64,000 nucleotides of DNA, from NCBI GenBank assembly GCA_964463695.1, contig CAYXCZ010000009.1, positions 1 through 64,000 of the forward strand, read 5' to 3'. The stretch is from JALNZU01 sp964463695. GTDB lineage: Bacteria > Bacteroidota > Bacteroidia > Bacteroidales > F082. A program made the translations under genes and the position numbers. Below, one piece after another: positions 42,575 to 51,730 of this stretch; within the stretch, counting starts at the first letter, position 1, and each line of letters starts with the position of its first letter. The notes below the pieces were generated by a model. It did no database searches and was not told the origin of the DNA. It worked only from the letters and a program-made list of their open reading frames with translations.

Positions 42575-43546
42575 ATGAAATATCGGATTTTTTCAATCGC
42601 CATTTTCTTAGTTCTTATGATATTGATTGCAGGATGCACAAAGAATAACCCTCCGGTTACCAATAATACATGGGTTTATCATGCCACTAAAGACGGCCTT
42701 GTCGACAATAATGTTAATGATATTGCGATTGATTTATCCGGGAATATTTGGGTCGCAACCGAATTTGGAGCTTCTAAATTTGATGGGTCATTATGGTCGA
42801 AATACAATACTCAACAGGGTTTGATTCATCATCAGGTAAATGCCGTTGCCATCGGAACAGATCAGAAGGTTTGGTTCGGGACACCATTTGGGGTTTCTTC
42901 TTTTATCAATAATCAATGGCAATCTTTCGACGAAAGCTCAGGACTTGGCTATAATTATGTGTATGATATTGCTCTTGACAATGACAACAATCCCTGGGTG
43001 GCCACAGGACATGGAGTAAGTTATTTTGATGGGAACGACTGGATCCTTTACGAAAAAGATGAAGGCAATGCCTTGGTTCATAACATTGTACGATCAATAT
43101 CTATTGATCAGGTTGATGATAAATGGTTTGGAACTGAATTTGGAATTTCCCGCTATGACGGTTTCAACTGGCAAACTTTTTTAGCTGGCAACAATCAGGC
43201 AGGCTTTGTTGTCTCACTTTATCATGATGAAAATAATGAACTATGGATTGGTTCGTTAGCCGGAGTAACTCACTTCAAAAACGAACAATTTATCGACTAC
43301 TCTATGGCTAACGGACTTGTATTCAGCCGGGTAGATGCTATTGCCAAAGATAACGACGGTACCATGTGGTTTGGAACACCTTTTGGAGCATCATCTTATG
43401 ATGGAACAACCTGGACTACTTATAACGAAAAAAATGGATTGCCAGACAAGTGGGTCACCTGTATTATGGTTGACAGCGAAAACAATATCTGGTTCGGAAC
43501 GAAAACAAGAGGGATCGCTGTTTTAAAAAGGCAAAAAGCAGAATAA
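42575..43546 (+). CDS. Two-component-regulator-type beta-propeller lipoprotein
   Basis: A 323-residue lipoprotein (lipobox ILIAGC, Cys at about residue 21) made of seven propeller blades, each with NxIWVATxxGxSxFDG-like repeats (e.g. IWVATEFGASKFDG, VWFGTPFGVSSF, MWFGTPFGASSYDG). These repeats are typical of the sensor part of hybrid two-component systems, but no kinase or transmembrane domain follows here. Role unknown; may act as a surface sensor or scaffold. Likely cotranscribed with udk. Confidence 0.85.
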   Translation: MKYRIFSIAIFLVLMILIAGCTKNNPPVTNNTWVYHATKDGLVDNNVNDIAIDLSGNIWVATEFGASKFDGSLWSKYNTQQGLIHHQVNAVAIGTDQKVWFGTPFGVSSFINNQWQSFDESSGLGYNYVYDIALDNDNNPWVATGHGVSYFDGNDWILYEKDEGNALVHNIVRSISIDQVDDKWFGTEFGISRYDGFNWQTFLAGNNQAGFVVSLYHDENNELWIGSLAGVTHFKNEQFIDYSMANGLVFSRVDAIAKDNDGTMWFGTPFGASSYDGTTWTTYNEKNGLPDKWVTCIMVDSENNIWFGTKTRGIAVLKRQKAE

Positions 43547-43595
43547 ACTTGAACAATCCCTGATTTTTCTTGTTTCAAAAACAAATATTTTAGCA

Positions 43596-43796
43596 ATGTT
43601 AAAGAAGAAAATAAAATCCCCCTGCCAACTTATTTGCGTTTATGATGCTGACAACGTGTGTGTTGGGTGTTATAGAACAACGGAAGAGATTGCAAAGTGG
43701 GATACCTATTCGGATGAAATGAAACTGAAAGTACTCGAAAACACTGCCCGTCGACGGTCGGAAAAAGGTGGTGGCGACTACTACGGATTAGGGTAA
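43596..43796 (+). CDS. DUF1289 domain-containing protein
   Basis: A 66-residue protein with the DUF1289 pattern: SPCQLICVYDADNVCVGCYRTTEEIAKW, i.e. C-x4-C..C-x2-C followed by RTxEEIxxW. Four cysteines suggest metal (probably iron-sulfur or zinc) binding. Function is not known. Confidence 0.9.
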   Translation: MLKKKIKSPCQLICVYDADNVCVGCYRTTEEIAKWDTYSDEMKLKVLENTARRRSEKGGGDYYGLG

Positions 43797-43900
43797 CTAC
43801 AAACCACTATTCTTGAGTTCCAATTTCAATGATACCAAAGGTTCAAAGTGACTTTAGACATCGCTTCCCGGCTTTAAAGTTGCTATAACTGTAAAGATCA

Positions 43901-44521
43901 TTACTCTTTTACATTTGCCCACTCAGCTAAAGCATAGGCATGTCCCCTACCTTCAAATGGAATCCTAATTAAGGCCTTTCTGTTATCTGAAGTTAATTTA
44001 ACCAGACATTGATTAAGCTTGCTTTTTGTTTTTTCTTCGCCGTCATATATTCCTTTTTCGGTTGCTCTTTTGGTAATATCATCCAAAATCTCACGACTAA
44101 TCGTAGGGCGCCCATGTTCTGTAATACTATCGACGATCATTTGATCCCAAAGCGACAAGGCCTGTTGTTTTCTTCCGGGCTTTTGTCGTTCGGTAGTTTT
44201 TAAAAGCGGGCGTTTCTTTTTAGGACTCTTTTTTGTCTTTTTAGGGGCAGTCAGCTTTTTATCCCTTTTTGGATGCTTACCAGGCTTTTGATGATCAGCT
44301 TCACTATCCTGGTCATTATCAGCATCGTCAACTATATGTTCAGCAAAAGACTGACCCCTGCTTTTCTCGTTACGCTTCAACTTCTTTTCATAAAGCGCTT
44401 CAAGTTCAGTAATTCGATCCTTAACAAAACCTGTTTTGTGTTTAAGTTTTCTTAGTTCGGAGTGGTATTCATTCAAAAGGTCAAGAATATCAAACTCATT
44501 TAGATTATCAGAGAATTTCAT
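43901..44521 (-). CDS. Hypothetical protein: coiled coil, basic linker, winged-helix-like end
   Basis: A 206-residue cytosolic protein. An N-terminal helical/coiled-coil part (about 1-55, LNEYHSELRKLKHKTGFVKDRI) is followed by an acidic patch and a Lys/Pro-rich linker (about 85-125, including KKSPKKKRP and KPGRKQQ). The C-terminal 75 residues (SLWDQMIVDSITEHGRPTIS onward) look like a small winged-helix fold. I do not recognise the family. The layout suggests DNA binding. ATG 44519-44521 is used; the longer frame passes through the -7 element TATTTTTG (complement of 44538-44545). Confidence 0.6.
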   Translation of the reverse strand: MKFSDNLNEFDILDLLNEYHSELRKLKHKTGFVKDRITELEALYEKKLKRNEKSRGQSFAEHIVDDADNDQDSEADHQKPGKHPKRDKKLTAPKKTKKSPKKKRPLLKTTERQKPGRKQQALSLWDQMIVDSITEHGRPTISREILDDITKRATEKGIYDGEEKTKSKLNQCLVKLTSDNRKALIRIPFEGRGHAYALAEWANVKE

Positions 44522-44835
44522 AATTCGATATTTTCTACAAAAATAAGTGCTTTTACATAAAAAGTAAATGAAAATGAGGTTTTTATTTATCAATATTTAA
44601 AAAAAATGATGGGCAACATCAATTAAATTTAATTAAGATGAATATTTATTTGTATATCAATTAGTTACGATAATCATTGATTTAAAATAATGATTAACTA
44701 ATAACAATACTAATTACTAAACGCATTCATTTTCCGCAACTTATTATTGAATTATGTTTAATATTTAGAAATAAGCATTCAAATTTCCTTTCAAAAGATG
44801 AAAATGAATACTATTAAGTGGCCTATTAGTTAAAA
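44522..44835. other. Very AT-rich intergenic region with inverted repeats
   Basis: This 314-bp gap is over 75 percent A+T by eye. It carries the -7 element of the downstream (minus) gene and an imperfect inverted repeat at 44660-44702 (ATTAGTTA...ATCATT against AATGATTAACTAAT). Several TTAGT/ACTAA motifs recur. No gene is seen. Confidence 0.5.
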
Positions 44836-45540
44836 CTAATGCAATCCCTTAACTTTTGGTAACCCTGCAACAAAGTCCTTTAGATAAAAAGGTTCAAAGT
44901 AAGCTAAATTTTCAAATTTTCCTTCACTAAAAGCTTGATTAGCAATATTGACCATGTTAACAACTGAAGGTTGAACTCCATTCAAAAAATGAGCGTTTTC
45001 ATGCGACAAGACCTGATTGCATTTTGCTGATCCATCACCGGCAAACCAGACTTTCTTATTCTCCAGCCAATGATTCAAACTGTCGGCCTCAATAACAAGG
45101 GCAGTGGTTGGCATAACTGTCGACAATGTAGAGTCAAAAATTGCTGTATAAACCTCCATTCTGCGTGCATCTATCATCGGACAAAAAAGCAGGTCATTCT
45201 CATGAGAGTTCTCATCTGTTTGAGACTTCATTCCAAAAGCCAATGCTTGCATCGTATCTATTGATATCAAAGGAATATCGCACGCAAAGCATATGCCTTT
45301 GGCTGTAGAAACTCCGATTCGTAATCCGGTATAAGAACCGGGGCCTTTACTAACTGCTACAGCATCAAGCTGTTCAAATGATAATCCTCCTTCATTAATT
45401 ACCTCTGAAATGAAAGTAGTTATGAGTTCGGCATGCGAACGCTGGTCAAAACTTTCGCGTATTGATGCAAGATGATTATCGACACACAGACCAACTGAAC
45501 AAACCTGAGTTGCCGTTTCAATCAATAAAATAGCGGCCAT
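44836..45540 (-). CDS. tsaB: tRNA threonylcarbamoyladenosine biosynthesis protein TsaB
   Basis: TsaB is the scaffold partner of TsaD in making t6A37 on ANN-decoding tRNAs. ILLIETATQVCSVGL, AVSKGPGSYTGLRIGVSTAKG and PMIDARRMEVYTAIF are family-typical. It is 234 residues long. ATG 45538-45540 (MAAILLIET) is 4 bp after the efflux adaptor stop, so both are likely cotranscribed. Confidence 0.93.
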   Translation of the reverse strand: MAAILLIETATQVCSVGLCVDNHLASIRESFDQRSHAELITTFISEVINEGGLSFEQLDAVAVSKGPGSYTGLRIGVSTAKGICFACDIPLISIDTMQALAFGMKSQTDENSHENDLLFCPMIDARRMEVYTAIFDSTLSTVMPTTALVIEADSLNHWLENKKVWFAGDGSAKCNQVLSHENAHFLNGVQPSVVNMVNIANQAFSEGKFENLAYFEPFYLKDFVAGLPKVKGLH

Positions 45541-45544
45541 GTAC

Positions 45545-46891
45545 CTATTTCTTCCCTGTTTCAAACAACTTGCTTTTATCAACAACCTTTATCTTGTCGT
45601 TGTTTTTCAGTGTCTTTGACACAACACGGTAAGGTCCTGTGATAACCTCATCATTCTCATTAACACCTTCAAGAATTTGAATATACGTATTATCCTGAAT
45701 CCCTGTTTTAACGGCTTTGATCTTGCTTGTCTGGTTTTCAGCAATAAACACATATTCCTGCAATGGCGCGTTTGGAGTTGCAATCACATCTTCAGATTTT
45801 TTTCTGGAAATTTTAGCTGAGGTAGTATCATCGCGCGTTGTTACAGCCTGAATTGGCACTGTAAGAACGTTATTTACAATTTTAGTCTGAATATCAACTG
45901 TGGCCGACATACCTGGACGGAAAGGCGATTTTATTGCACTATCTGCTTTAACTAAATCGCTGTAGGAATCTTTAAGTAACATAACCTTTACTTCAAAATT
46001 TGTTACCTGATCAACACTTACTGTCGCATTATTGGCGGAGGTAGCTATTTCTGTAACATACCCTTTAAACTTCCGGTTCATGTAGGCATCAACCTCTATC
46101 AAGCAGGTGTCATTAAGCTTCACCCGTGGAATATCATTTTCGCTTACTTCAACTTTTACCTCCATATTGTCGAGGTTAGCAATTCGCATGATCTCAGTTC
46201 CTGAAGAAAACTGAGAAGCTCCTGTTACGCGTTCACCAACTTCTACATTGAGTTTGGAAATTGTGCCATCAGCAGGTGCATAAATACTTGTACGATTCAG
46301 ATTCTCACGCGCTTCTTTAAGTGCTGCTTCGGAGTTCTGCACCTGAAATTGAGTCGCTTTTAAACTTTCTTTTGATGCCTCAAATTCGGCACTGCTCACT
46401 TTGTAAGATGCCCTAATACCATCCCAATCAGAATCAGAAATTACCTTTTGATTGTAAAGTTTTTCATTCCTGTCGCGATCAAGCTGAGCTTTAACAAACT
46501 GCGCTTCGGCTTGCGCAACCCTTGCCCGTGTGTTGGCCATATTTGCTTTGGCACTATTTACAGAAGCTTCAACTTGCTCGTAACTAGAAAGATAGATTGT
46601 TGCATCAATTTTTGCTAAAAGTTGTCCTTTTTTAACAAAATTACCTTCTCGTACATATAAATCAACAACTTCTCCCGAAATATATGGACTGATTTTCACT
46701 TCTAATGCAGGCTGGATTTTACCATTTGCAGCCACTGTTTCAATAATACTACGGTAAATGGCCTTTTCGGTACTCACCTCAATATCCTTCTGATTGCGTT
46801 GTTTTGCAAAAATCAATGCAACCACGATTGCTACGGCGAAAACAGCAATACCAATGATCCAGTTCCGTGTTGATTTTGTAATTTTACTCAT
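45545..46891 (-). CDS. HlyD/MacA-like efflux periplasmic adaptor
   Basis: A 448-residue membrane-fusion protein. One N-terminal TM anchor (WIIGIAVFAVAIVVALIFA), barrel-sandwich halves (YVREGNFVKKGQLLAKIDATIY; RTSIYAPADGTISKLNVEVGE), a long coiled-coil hairpin between them (about 105-195), and a C-terminal beta-barrel. The MacA-like length suggests an ABC (MacB) partner, but none is next to it. ATG 46889-46891 (MSKITKST) is chosen. A terminator-like hairpin separates it from the upstream tolC gene. Confidence 0.88.
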   Translation of the reverse strand: MSKITKSTRNWIIGIAVFAVAIVVALIFAKQRNQKDIEVSTEKAIYRSIIETVAANGKIQPALEVKISPYISGEVVDLYVREGNFVKKGQLLAKIDATIYLSSYEQVEASVNSAKANMANTRARVAQAEAQFVKAQLDRDRNEKLYNQKVISDSDWDGIRASYKVSSAEFEASKESLKATQFQVQNSEAALKEARENLNRTSIYAPADGTISKLNVEVGERVTGASQFSSGTEIMRIANLDNMEVKVEVSENDIPRVKLNDTCLIEVDAYMNRKFKGYVTEIATSANNATVSVDQVTNFEVKVMLLKDSYSDLVKADSAIKSPFRPGMSATVDIQTKIVNNVLTVPIQAVTTRDDTTSAKISRKKSEDVIATPNAPLQEYVFIAENQTSKIKAVKTGIQDNTYIQILEGVNENDEVITGPYRVVSKTLKNNDKIKVVDKSKLFETGKK

Positions 46892-46969
46892 ATTATGTGT
46901 TGGGTTTGAAGATAAAACTCTCTGTTGAAAGTTCAAAAATAGGGTTTTTGTGTTTGGTAGTCAATAGTT

Positions 46970-47010
46970 AAAAAACGATAGCCCCGAAGCTTCTACACTC
47001 CGGGGACTAC
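46970..47010 (-). terminator. Terminator after the second tolC gene
   Basis: TAGCCCCG / CGGGGACTA-type stem (core CCCCG 46982-46986, CGGGG 47001-47005), followed on the minus strand by a T run (A run at about 46970-46976 on the plus strand). It lies 20 bp after the tolC stop and 80 bp before the adaptor start. Confidence 0.7.
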
Positions 47011-47027
47011 TTTTCCTTTCCTTTTTC

Positions 47028-48440
47028 TTATTCGATGAAATCTTTCATGTCGGCAAGTGTTAATGCCCTGCCAAGATAGAAATCAAGTATTTTCAATTTG
47101 AAGATATAGTCATATTTTGCAGAAAGCAAGTCGGACTCCGATCGGCTTAACTGATTCTTTGCAACATTATAATCGATCGCATTTACCATTCCAACATTGA
47201 ATTTTTGTTCAGTGTAAGTAAATGATTCACGCAGACTCACCAAAGATTTCTCGCGAGCCGTGAACGTAGTATGAGAGGCAAGTGCATCAGCATAAGCTGT
47301 TTCAACATTTTTCCGTAATGTATTCTTTGCAAGTTGAAGATTATAATCTGCATTCATCACATTGAGCCGCGACTTTCCAATATACGAACTGATTTGGTAA
47401 CCATTGAAAATTGGAATACTTAAACGAAACGACAGAGTGGTACTGCGGTTATCTTTCCATTGATTACTAAAAGGCTTAATATTATCAAAATCAGGATCTA
47501 ATGGGTTGTTACTAACACGAATCTGGTCAGAATAATTGGTTCCCAAAGCCGCCGACATACTAATGCTTGGGCTCCTGCTGCCTTGAGCAATATAAAGTCC
47601 GCGTTGACTGCTTTCGAAGTTCATTTCGGCACTTTTAATTTCCGGCATTACTTCAAGAGCTTTGTTATAGATAAAATCAACCGGTAATAATGATGGTTGT
47701 TGAGTCACTTTCAAAGCAGGAACATCAATCTGGAATGGTGTACCGGCTTCCATTTCAAGTAACTGCAAAAGATCTAAATAAGCTAGATTTAATTGATTCT
47801 CAGCTTGTATAACCGAAACCTCTTCATTAGCACCTTGCGCCTGTATTTCGAGTAAACTCCCTTTAGCAAGTGTCCCGGCATCGACAAGTTTTTTTGTACG
47901 TTCAATCTGCTGTAATGTGATTTCAGCTTGTGAGCGGGCATTCTGAAGCAATTCTCTACTAAACAGAATTTGAAGATAATAACTGGCAACAGTCAGAGAA
48001 ATGTCATTCTGCATTTTGTCAGCATTATATTTAGCAGCCAGATATTCAGCCCTACGCTGCTTCACTGTATTCAGTTTTTGAAACCCATTAAATAAGGTCA
48101 TGTCGCTGCTGACATTGAAATAACTCGATTGGGTTTGCTGATTAACATATTGATATGTAGCCATATCCACTGAACGTCCCCAACCATATGAATGCGAAGT
48201 TCCGGCGTTTAATGAAGGTAAAATATTAAGTTTACTCTCCAGCTTACTGATATCGGCTGATTCCACTTCCAGACGACTTTGCTTAATCCGGATATTGTTT
48301 TCCAAGGCAAGGTTAATACAATCTTCAAGTGTATAAACCTTTTGCGCCACAATGCTACCGCTAACAAGCAGAAGGACGATGCTGACCGCTAATGAAAATT
48401 GAATAAATCTCGTACTAAAATCTTTTTTTTGTGTGTTCAT
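47028..48440 (-). CDS. TolC family outer-membrane protein (second copy)
   Basis: A 470-residue outer-membrane efflux channel. The signal peptide (FSLAVSIVLLLVSGSIVAQ) is followed by YTLEDCINLALENNIRIKQSRLEVE and the second efflux repeat (RKNVETAYADALASHTTFTARE). ATG 48438-48440 is used. A -7 element TATTTTTG lies at complement of 48475-48482. Pairs with the downstream adaptor but the transporter is not in the window. Confidence 0.92.
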   Translation of the reverse strand: MNTQKKDFSTRFIQFSLAVSIVLLLVSGSIVAQKVYTLEDCINLALENNIRIKQSRLEVESADISKLESKLNILPSLNAGTSHSYGWGRSVDMATYQYVNQQTQSSYFNVSSDMTLFNGFQKLNTVKQRRAEYLAAKYNADKMQNDISLTVASYYLQILFSRELLQNARSQAEITLQQIERTKKLVDAGTLAKGSLLEIQAQGANEEVSVIQAENQLNLAYLDLLQLLEMEAGTPFQIDVPALKVTQQPSLLPVDFIYNKALEVMPEIKSAEMNFESSQRGLYIAQGSRSPSISMSAALGTNYSDQIRVSNNPLDPDFDNIKPFSNQWKDNRSTTLSFRLSIPIFNGYQISSYIGKSRLNVMNADYNLQLAKNTLRKNVETAYADALASHTTFTAREKSLVSLRESFTYTEQKFNVGMVNAIDYNVAKNQLSRSESDLLSAKYDYIFKLKILDFYLGRALTLADMKDFIE

Positions 48441-48571
48441 GCTATAAGCTTTAAAACTTTTTTGCTTGTATATCCAAAAATATGCCACAATTGTAATTCA
48501 TTGATTTGTAGGCTCTGAAATAATAAAGACGGTTAACTGAAAATTATCATGTGTTCACTATCCAACAAGAG

Positions 48572-48589
48572 ATGTTCGTTTATGAACAT
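48572..48589. promoter_or_regulatory. Inverted repeat ATGTTC-N6-GAACAT between divergent genes
   Basis: A perfect 6-6-6 inverted repeat lies in the 263-bp gap between tolC (-) and the M1 peptidase (+). It is a plausible operator; no known regulator is near. Confidence 0.4.
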
Positions 48590-48703
48590 ATGAATCAAAT
48601 TTACATTGAATCTCGTCATTTAATTATTCATCAAAGATAAGAAACAATCATCGAACGATAAAGTTATACAAATATTCTATTTTTGTTGAAAATTGTTAAA
48701 GAC

Positions 48704-51049
48704 ATGTATAAATCATTGGTTTTGCTATTATTAGTATGTTGTTTTAGCGCAAACAAGGAATCTATTGCCCAATGTAATCATAAGCACGGGTTTGAGCGGT
48801 CGGTTGCAGCTGACACTATTGATGCGCTGCACTACAAAATTCATATTCAATCCATTGATTTCGCTGCAAAAAGCTTTCAGGCAGAAGCAAACCTGACGCT
48901 TTTGCCGAAAGTAAGTCTAAATCATTTTCCCCTTGAGCTAAAAGCACTTCAGGTCACTTCGGTGATGCTGGGCAATCAGTTGCTTCCATATCAGCAAAGT
49001 GGGGATGTTGTACATATTCAAACCATCGAAACATTCACTCCTGATGACACGATTCAGCTCAAAATCACTTATGGAGGAATCCCTTTTCATGAAGCCTGGG
49101 GCGGGTTTCACTTTAGTGGCAACTACGCTTTTAATCTTGGAGTTGGTTTCGAAAGTGATCCACATAATCTTGGTAAAGCATGGTTTCCATGTGTTGATGA
49201 TTTTCAGGACAGGGCAACTTATGAGGTATTGATTACGCTTCCAGAAACAATGACTGGCATCGCGGGCGGACTACTGAGCGATACCATACATCACGGTAAC
49301 GGAATGATCACCTGGCATTGGTCGTTAAATCAACCGATACCAACTTATTTAGCTTCGGTTGCAGCAGGAAACTACTCACTCACTGAATCTGTCTACCAAG
49401 GACTTGACAAACAACTGCCGGTTACAATTTACACCAGGCCTTCAGACACACTTAAAGTTGCCGGCTCGTTTTTAAATCTACATCAGATTTTAACCAACTT
49501 TGAAAACAGGTTTGGCCCTTATCCTTTTGACAGGATTGGTTATACCGGTACATCTATTGGTGCGATGGAACATGTAACGAATATCGCCTATCCACACTCC
49601 GCTATCAATGGAAATCTAACCTCGGAATATTTATTAACCCACGAACTTTCCCATATGTGGTTTGGTGACCTGGTAACTTGTGCTGATGCAGGTGACATGT
49701 GGCTTAATGAAGGTTGGGCAACCTTTTGTCATCATTTTTACAAACATGACCTTTACAACCCTTCTGTCTACCGCACAGAAATGAACTCCAATCACCTCGA
49801 TGTACTTAAAAACGCTCACCTGACCGATGGATCGTATTTATCTTTACATGATGTACCAACTCAATACACCTATGGCACAACTGTTTACGATAAAGGCGCT
49901 ACGGTAGTTCATACGCTGATGAATTACCTTGGGCAAGATGTGTTTTTTGAAGCTGTCAGAGCCTACCTTCAACATTTCGCCTTTCAACATGCGAGCTCTG
50001 GCGATATGCGTGACTTTTTGAGTAATTATACAGGTGTTGATCTGACTGATTTTTTTGAGACATGGGTTTTTACGCCAGGGACACCACATTTTTCTATTGA
50101 TTCGATGAACATCAATCCGGAAGGAACTGCCTTTAAAGCTGAACTTTACCTTAAACAAAAACACAAAGGTTATCAACATACTGCCAATAACAACATTCTG
50201 GAAGTGACCTTTGTCGGCAGCAACTGGGAGAAACATACAGACACCGTTCATTTTAGTGGAAAAACAGGTAACTCATCAAAAATTGTCCCATTTGAACCAC
50301 TGCTCGTGCTTTCCGACTTTTATGATAAAACGGCAGATGCAACAACAGATTTAGACGGAGTCATTCGAACAATTGGAGAACTATCACTGCCAACGCTTCA
50401 TTTTAAGCTCTTTACTGATGTTTTACCCGATTCAGCCTTTTATCGTTTTACCCACAATTGGGTTGCTCCTGATAGTTTGAAAGAACCAATTGCCGGTTTA
50501 CAACTTTCACCATACCGACATTGGGAGATGAACGGCATCTTTGCTGAAAACACCTCGATGCGTGGACGTTTCTTTTACAGCAATACATCTACATTGGATG
50601 CTTCACTTATACTTTCCGAACAGGATTCGGTAGTTGTTCTTTATCGTTCCAGTCCGGCTGACGACTGGCATGAAGTGCCGCAAACACGTGAAGGATTATG
50701 GAACATCGGATATATTATTGTTAACGATTTTAAGCCAGGGCAATATACCTTAGCCGTTTGGGATAGTCAAATCGTTGGCATTCATAATTTCAAAGGCAAT
50801 CCATCGAAACTTGAATTAAAAGTTGAACCTAATCCTGTAAGAGAAAACCTGCTACTTCGCTGGACAGACGATCAGCATGGGAATATTACTGTGATCGACA
50901 GCACCGGGAAAATTGTGCATCAAACCGAAATCAATAAACAGAAAGAAGTTAATATAGCCACAGCTTCATGGGCTAAAGGTTGGTATTTTGCCGAACTTCG
51001 CAATCAATATGACACGCTCATTGGATTTGCCAAATTTATTGTTCAGTAA
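48704..51049 (+). CDS. M1 family metallopeptidase with type IX secretion sorting domain
   Basis: A 781-residue secreted aminopeptidase. Signal peptide (SLVLLLLVCCFSANK) then the M1 domain with HELSH-x18-E (HELSH 313-317, E336) for zinc and a GAMEH motif where the family has GxMEN. The last roughly 75 residues (LELKVEPNPVRENLLLRW...GWYFAEL) are a Por-type C-terminal sorting domain, so the protein is exported by the type IX system. The longer frame starts at TTG 48683, inside the -7 element TATTTTTG (48678-48685), so ATG 48704 is used. Confidence 0.9.
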   Translation: MYKSLVLLLLVCCFSANKESIAQCNHKHGFERSVAADTIDALHYKIHIQSIDFAAKSFQAEANLTLLPKVSLNHFPLELKALQVTSVMLGNQLLPYQQSGDVVHIQTIETFTPDDTIQLKITYGGIPFHEAWGGFHFSGNYAFNLGVGFESDPHNLGKAWFPCVDDFQDRATYEVLITLPETMTGIAGGLLSDTIHHGNGMITWHWSLNQPIPTYLASVAAGNYSLTESVYQGLDKQLPVTIYTRPSDTLKVAGSFLNLHQILTNFENRFGPYPFDRIGYTGTSIGAMEHVTNIAYPHSAINGNLTSEYLLTHELSHMWFGDLVTCADAGDMWLNEGWATFCHHFYKHDLYNPSVYRTEMNSNHLDVLKNAHLTDGSYLSLHDVPTQYTYGTTVYDKGATVVHTLMNYLGQDVFFEAVRAYLQHFAFQHASSGDMRDFLSNYTGVDLTDFFETWVFTPGTPHFSIDSMNINPEGTAFKAELYLKQKHKGYQHTANNNILEVTFVGSNWEKHTDTVHFSGKTGNSSKIVPFEPLLVLSDFYDKTADATTDLDGVIRTIGELSLPTLHFKLFTDVLPDSAFYRFTHNWVAPDSLKEPIAGLQLSPYRHWEMNGIFAENTSMRGRFFYSNTSTLDASLILSEQDSVVVLYRSSPADDWHEVPQTREGLWNIGYIIVNDFKPGQYTLAVWDSQIVGIHNFKGNPSKLELKVEPNPVRENLLLRWTDDQHGNITVIDSTGKIVHQTEINKQKEVNIATASWAKGWYFAELRNQYDTLIGFAKFIVQ

Positions 51050-51052
51050 CCT

Positions 51053-51730
51053 ATGACACTTCACCCCTATCTCGTACCACTGGATGAAGCATTTCATTCC
51101 ATTTCAGATCCTGCAATCGCAAGAGGTGCGGCAGCTTACATGAAAAATATTTCAGCTTTTTATGGAGTTAAAGCACCCGATCGAAGAAACATGCTTTCTG
51201 TCTTTTTAAAACAATACGGAATGCCTGAAACAGCTGAATTAAAAGATGTTGTGATGTCAGCCTGGGGTCATCCAATGCGGGAAATGCACTATGCTGCAAT
51301 GGAGATTTTGTTTAAAAACAGAAAAAAAAGCGAACCCAACTGGATACAATTGTATGAATACATGATACTGAACAAGTCGTGGTGGGACACTATTGATTAT
51401 ATCTCACCACATTGTCTGAGCTATCATTTTAATCAATTTCCTGAGTTATTAATGCCCACCATTAATAATTGGATGGATTCTGAAAACATCTGGTTACAAA
51501 GAAGTTGCATTTTATTTCAACTCAAAGCAAAAGAGAAAACTGACGAAAAACTGCTTTTTCATTTAATACAAAAGCTAAGTACCCACAAAGAGTTCTTCAT
51601 CCGTAAAGCTATTGGATGGGCTTTAAGAGAATATGCCAAGACAAATCCGGAAGCAGTCATTTCTTTTGTTGATTCAACCGCTCTATCTGGCCTCAGTAAA
51701 AGAGAAGCACTAAAACATTACAACTTATGA
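51053..51730 (+). CDS. AlkD-like DNA alkylation repair protein
   Basis: A 225-residue HEAT-like-repeat DNA glycosylase. AlkD-type proteins remove bulky N3/N7-alkylated bases without flipping them. The segment NKSWWDTIDYISPHCL holds the active-site-like W and D, and the C-terminal FFIRKAIGWALREYAKTNP repeat is typical. Start ATG is 3 bp after the peptidase stop; the stop overlaps the next gene by ATGA. Confidence 0.9.
   Translation: MTLHPYLVPLDEAFHSISDPAIARGAAAYMKNISAFYGVKAPDRRNMLSVFLKQYGMPETAELKDVVMSAWGHPMREMHYAAMEILFKNRKKSEPNWIQLYEYMILNKSWWDTIDYISPHCLSYHFNQFPELLMPTINNWMDSENIWLQRSCILFQLKAKEKTDEKLLFHLIQKLSTHKEFFIRKAIGWALREYAKTNPEAVISFVDSTALSGLSKREALKHYNL

Noticed and set aside
44522..44835. 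Replication origin
   Set aside because: It is AT-rich with repeats, but no DnaA-box cluster or neighbouring origin genes were seen.
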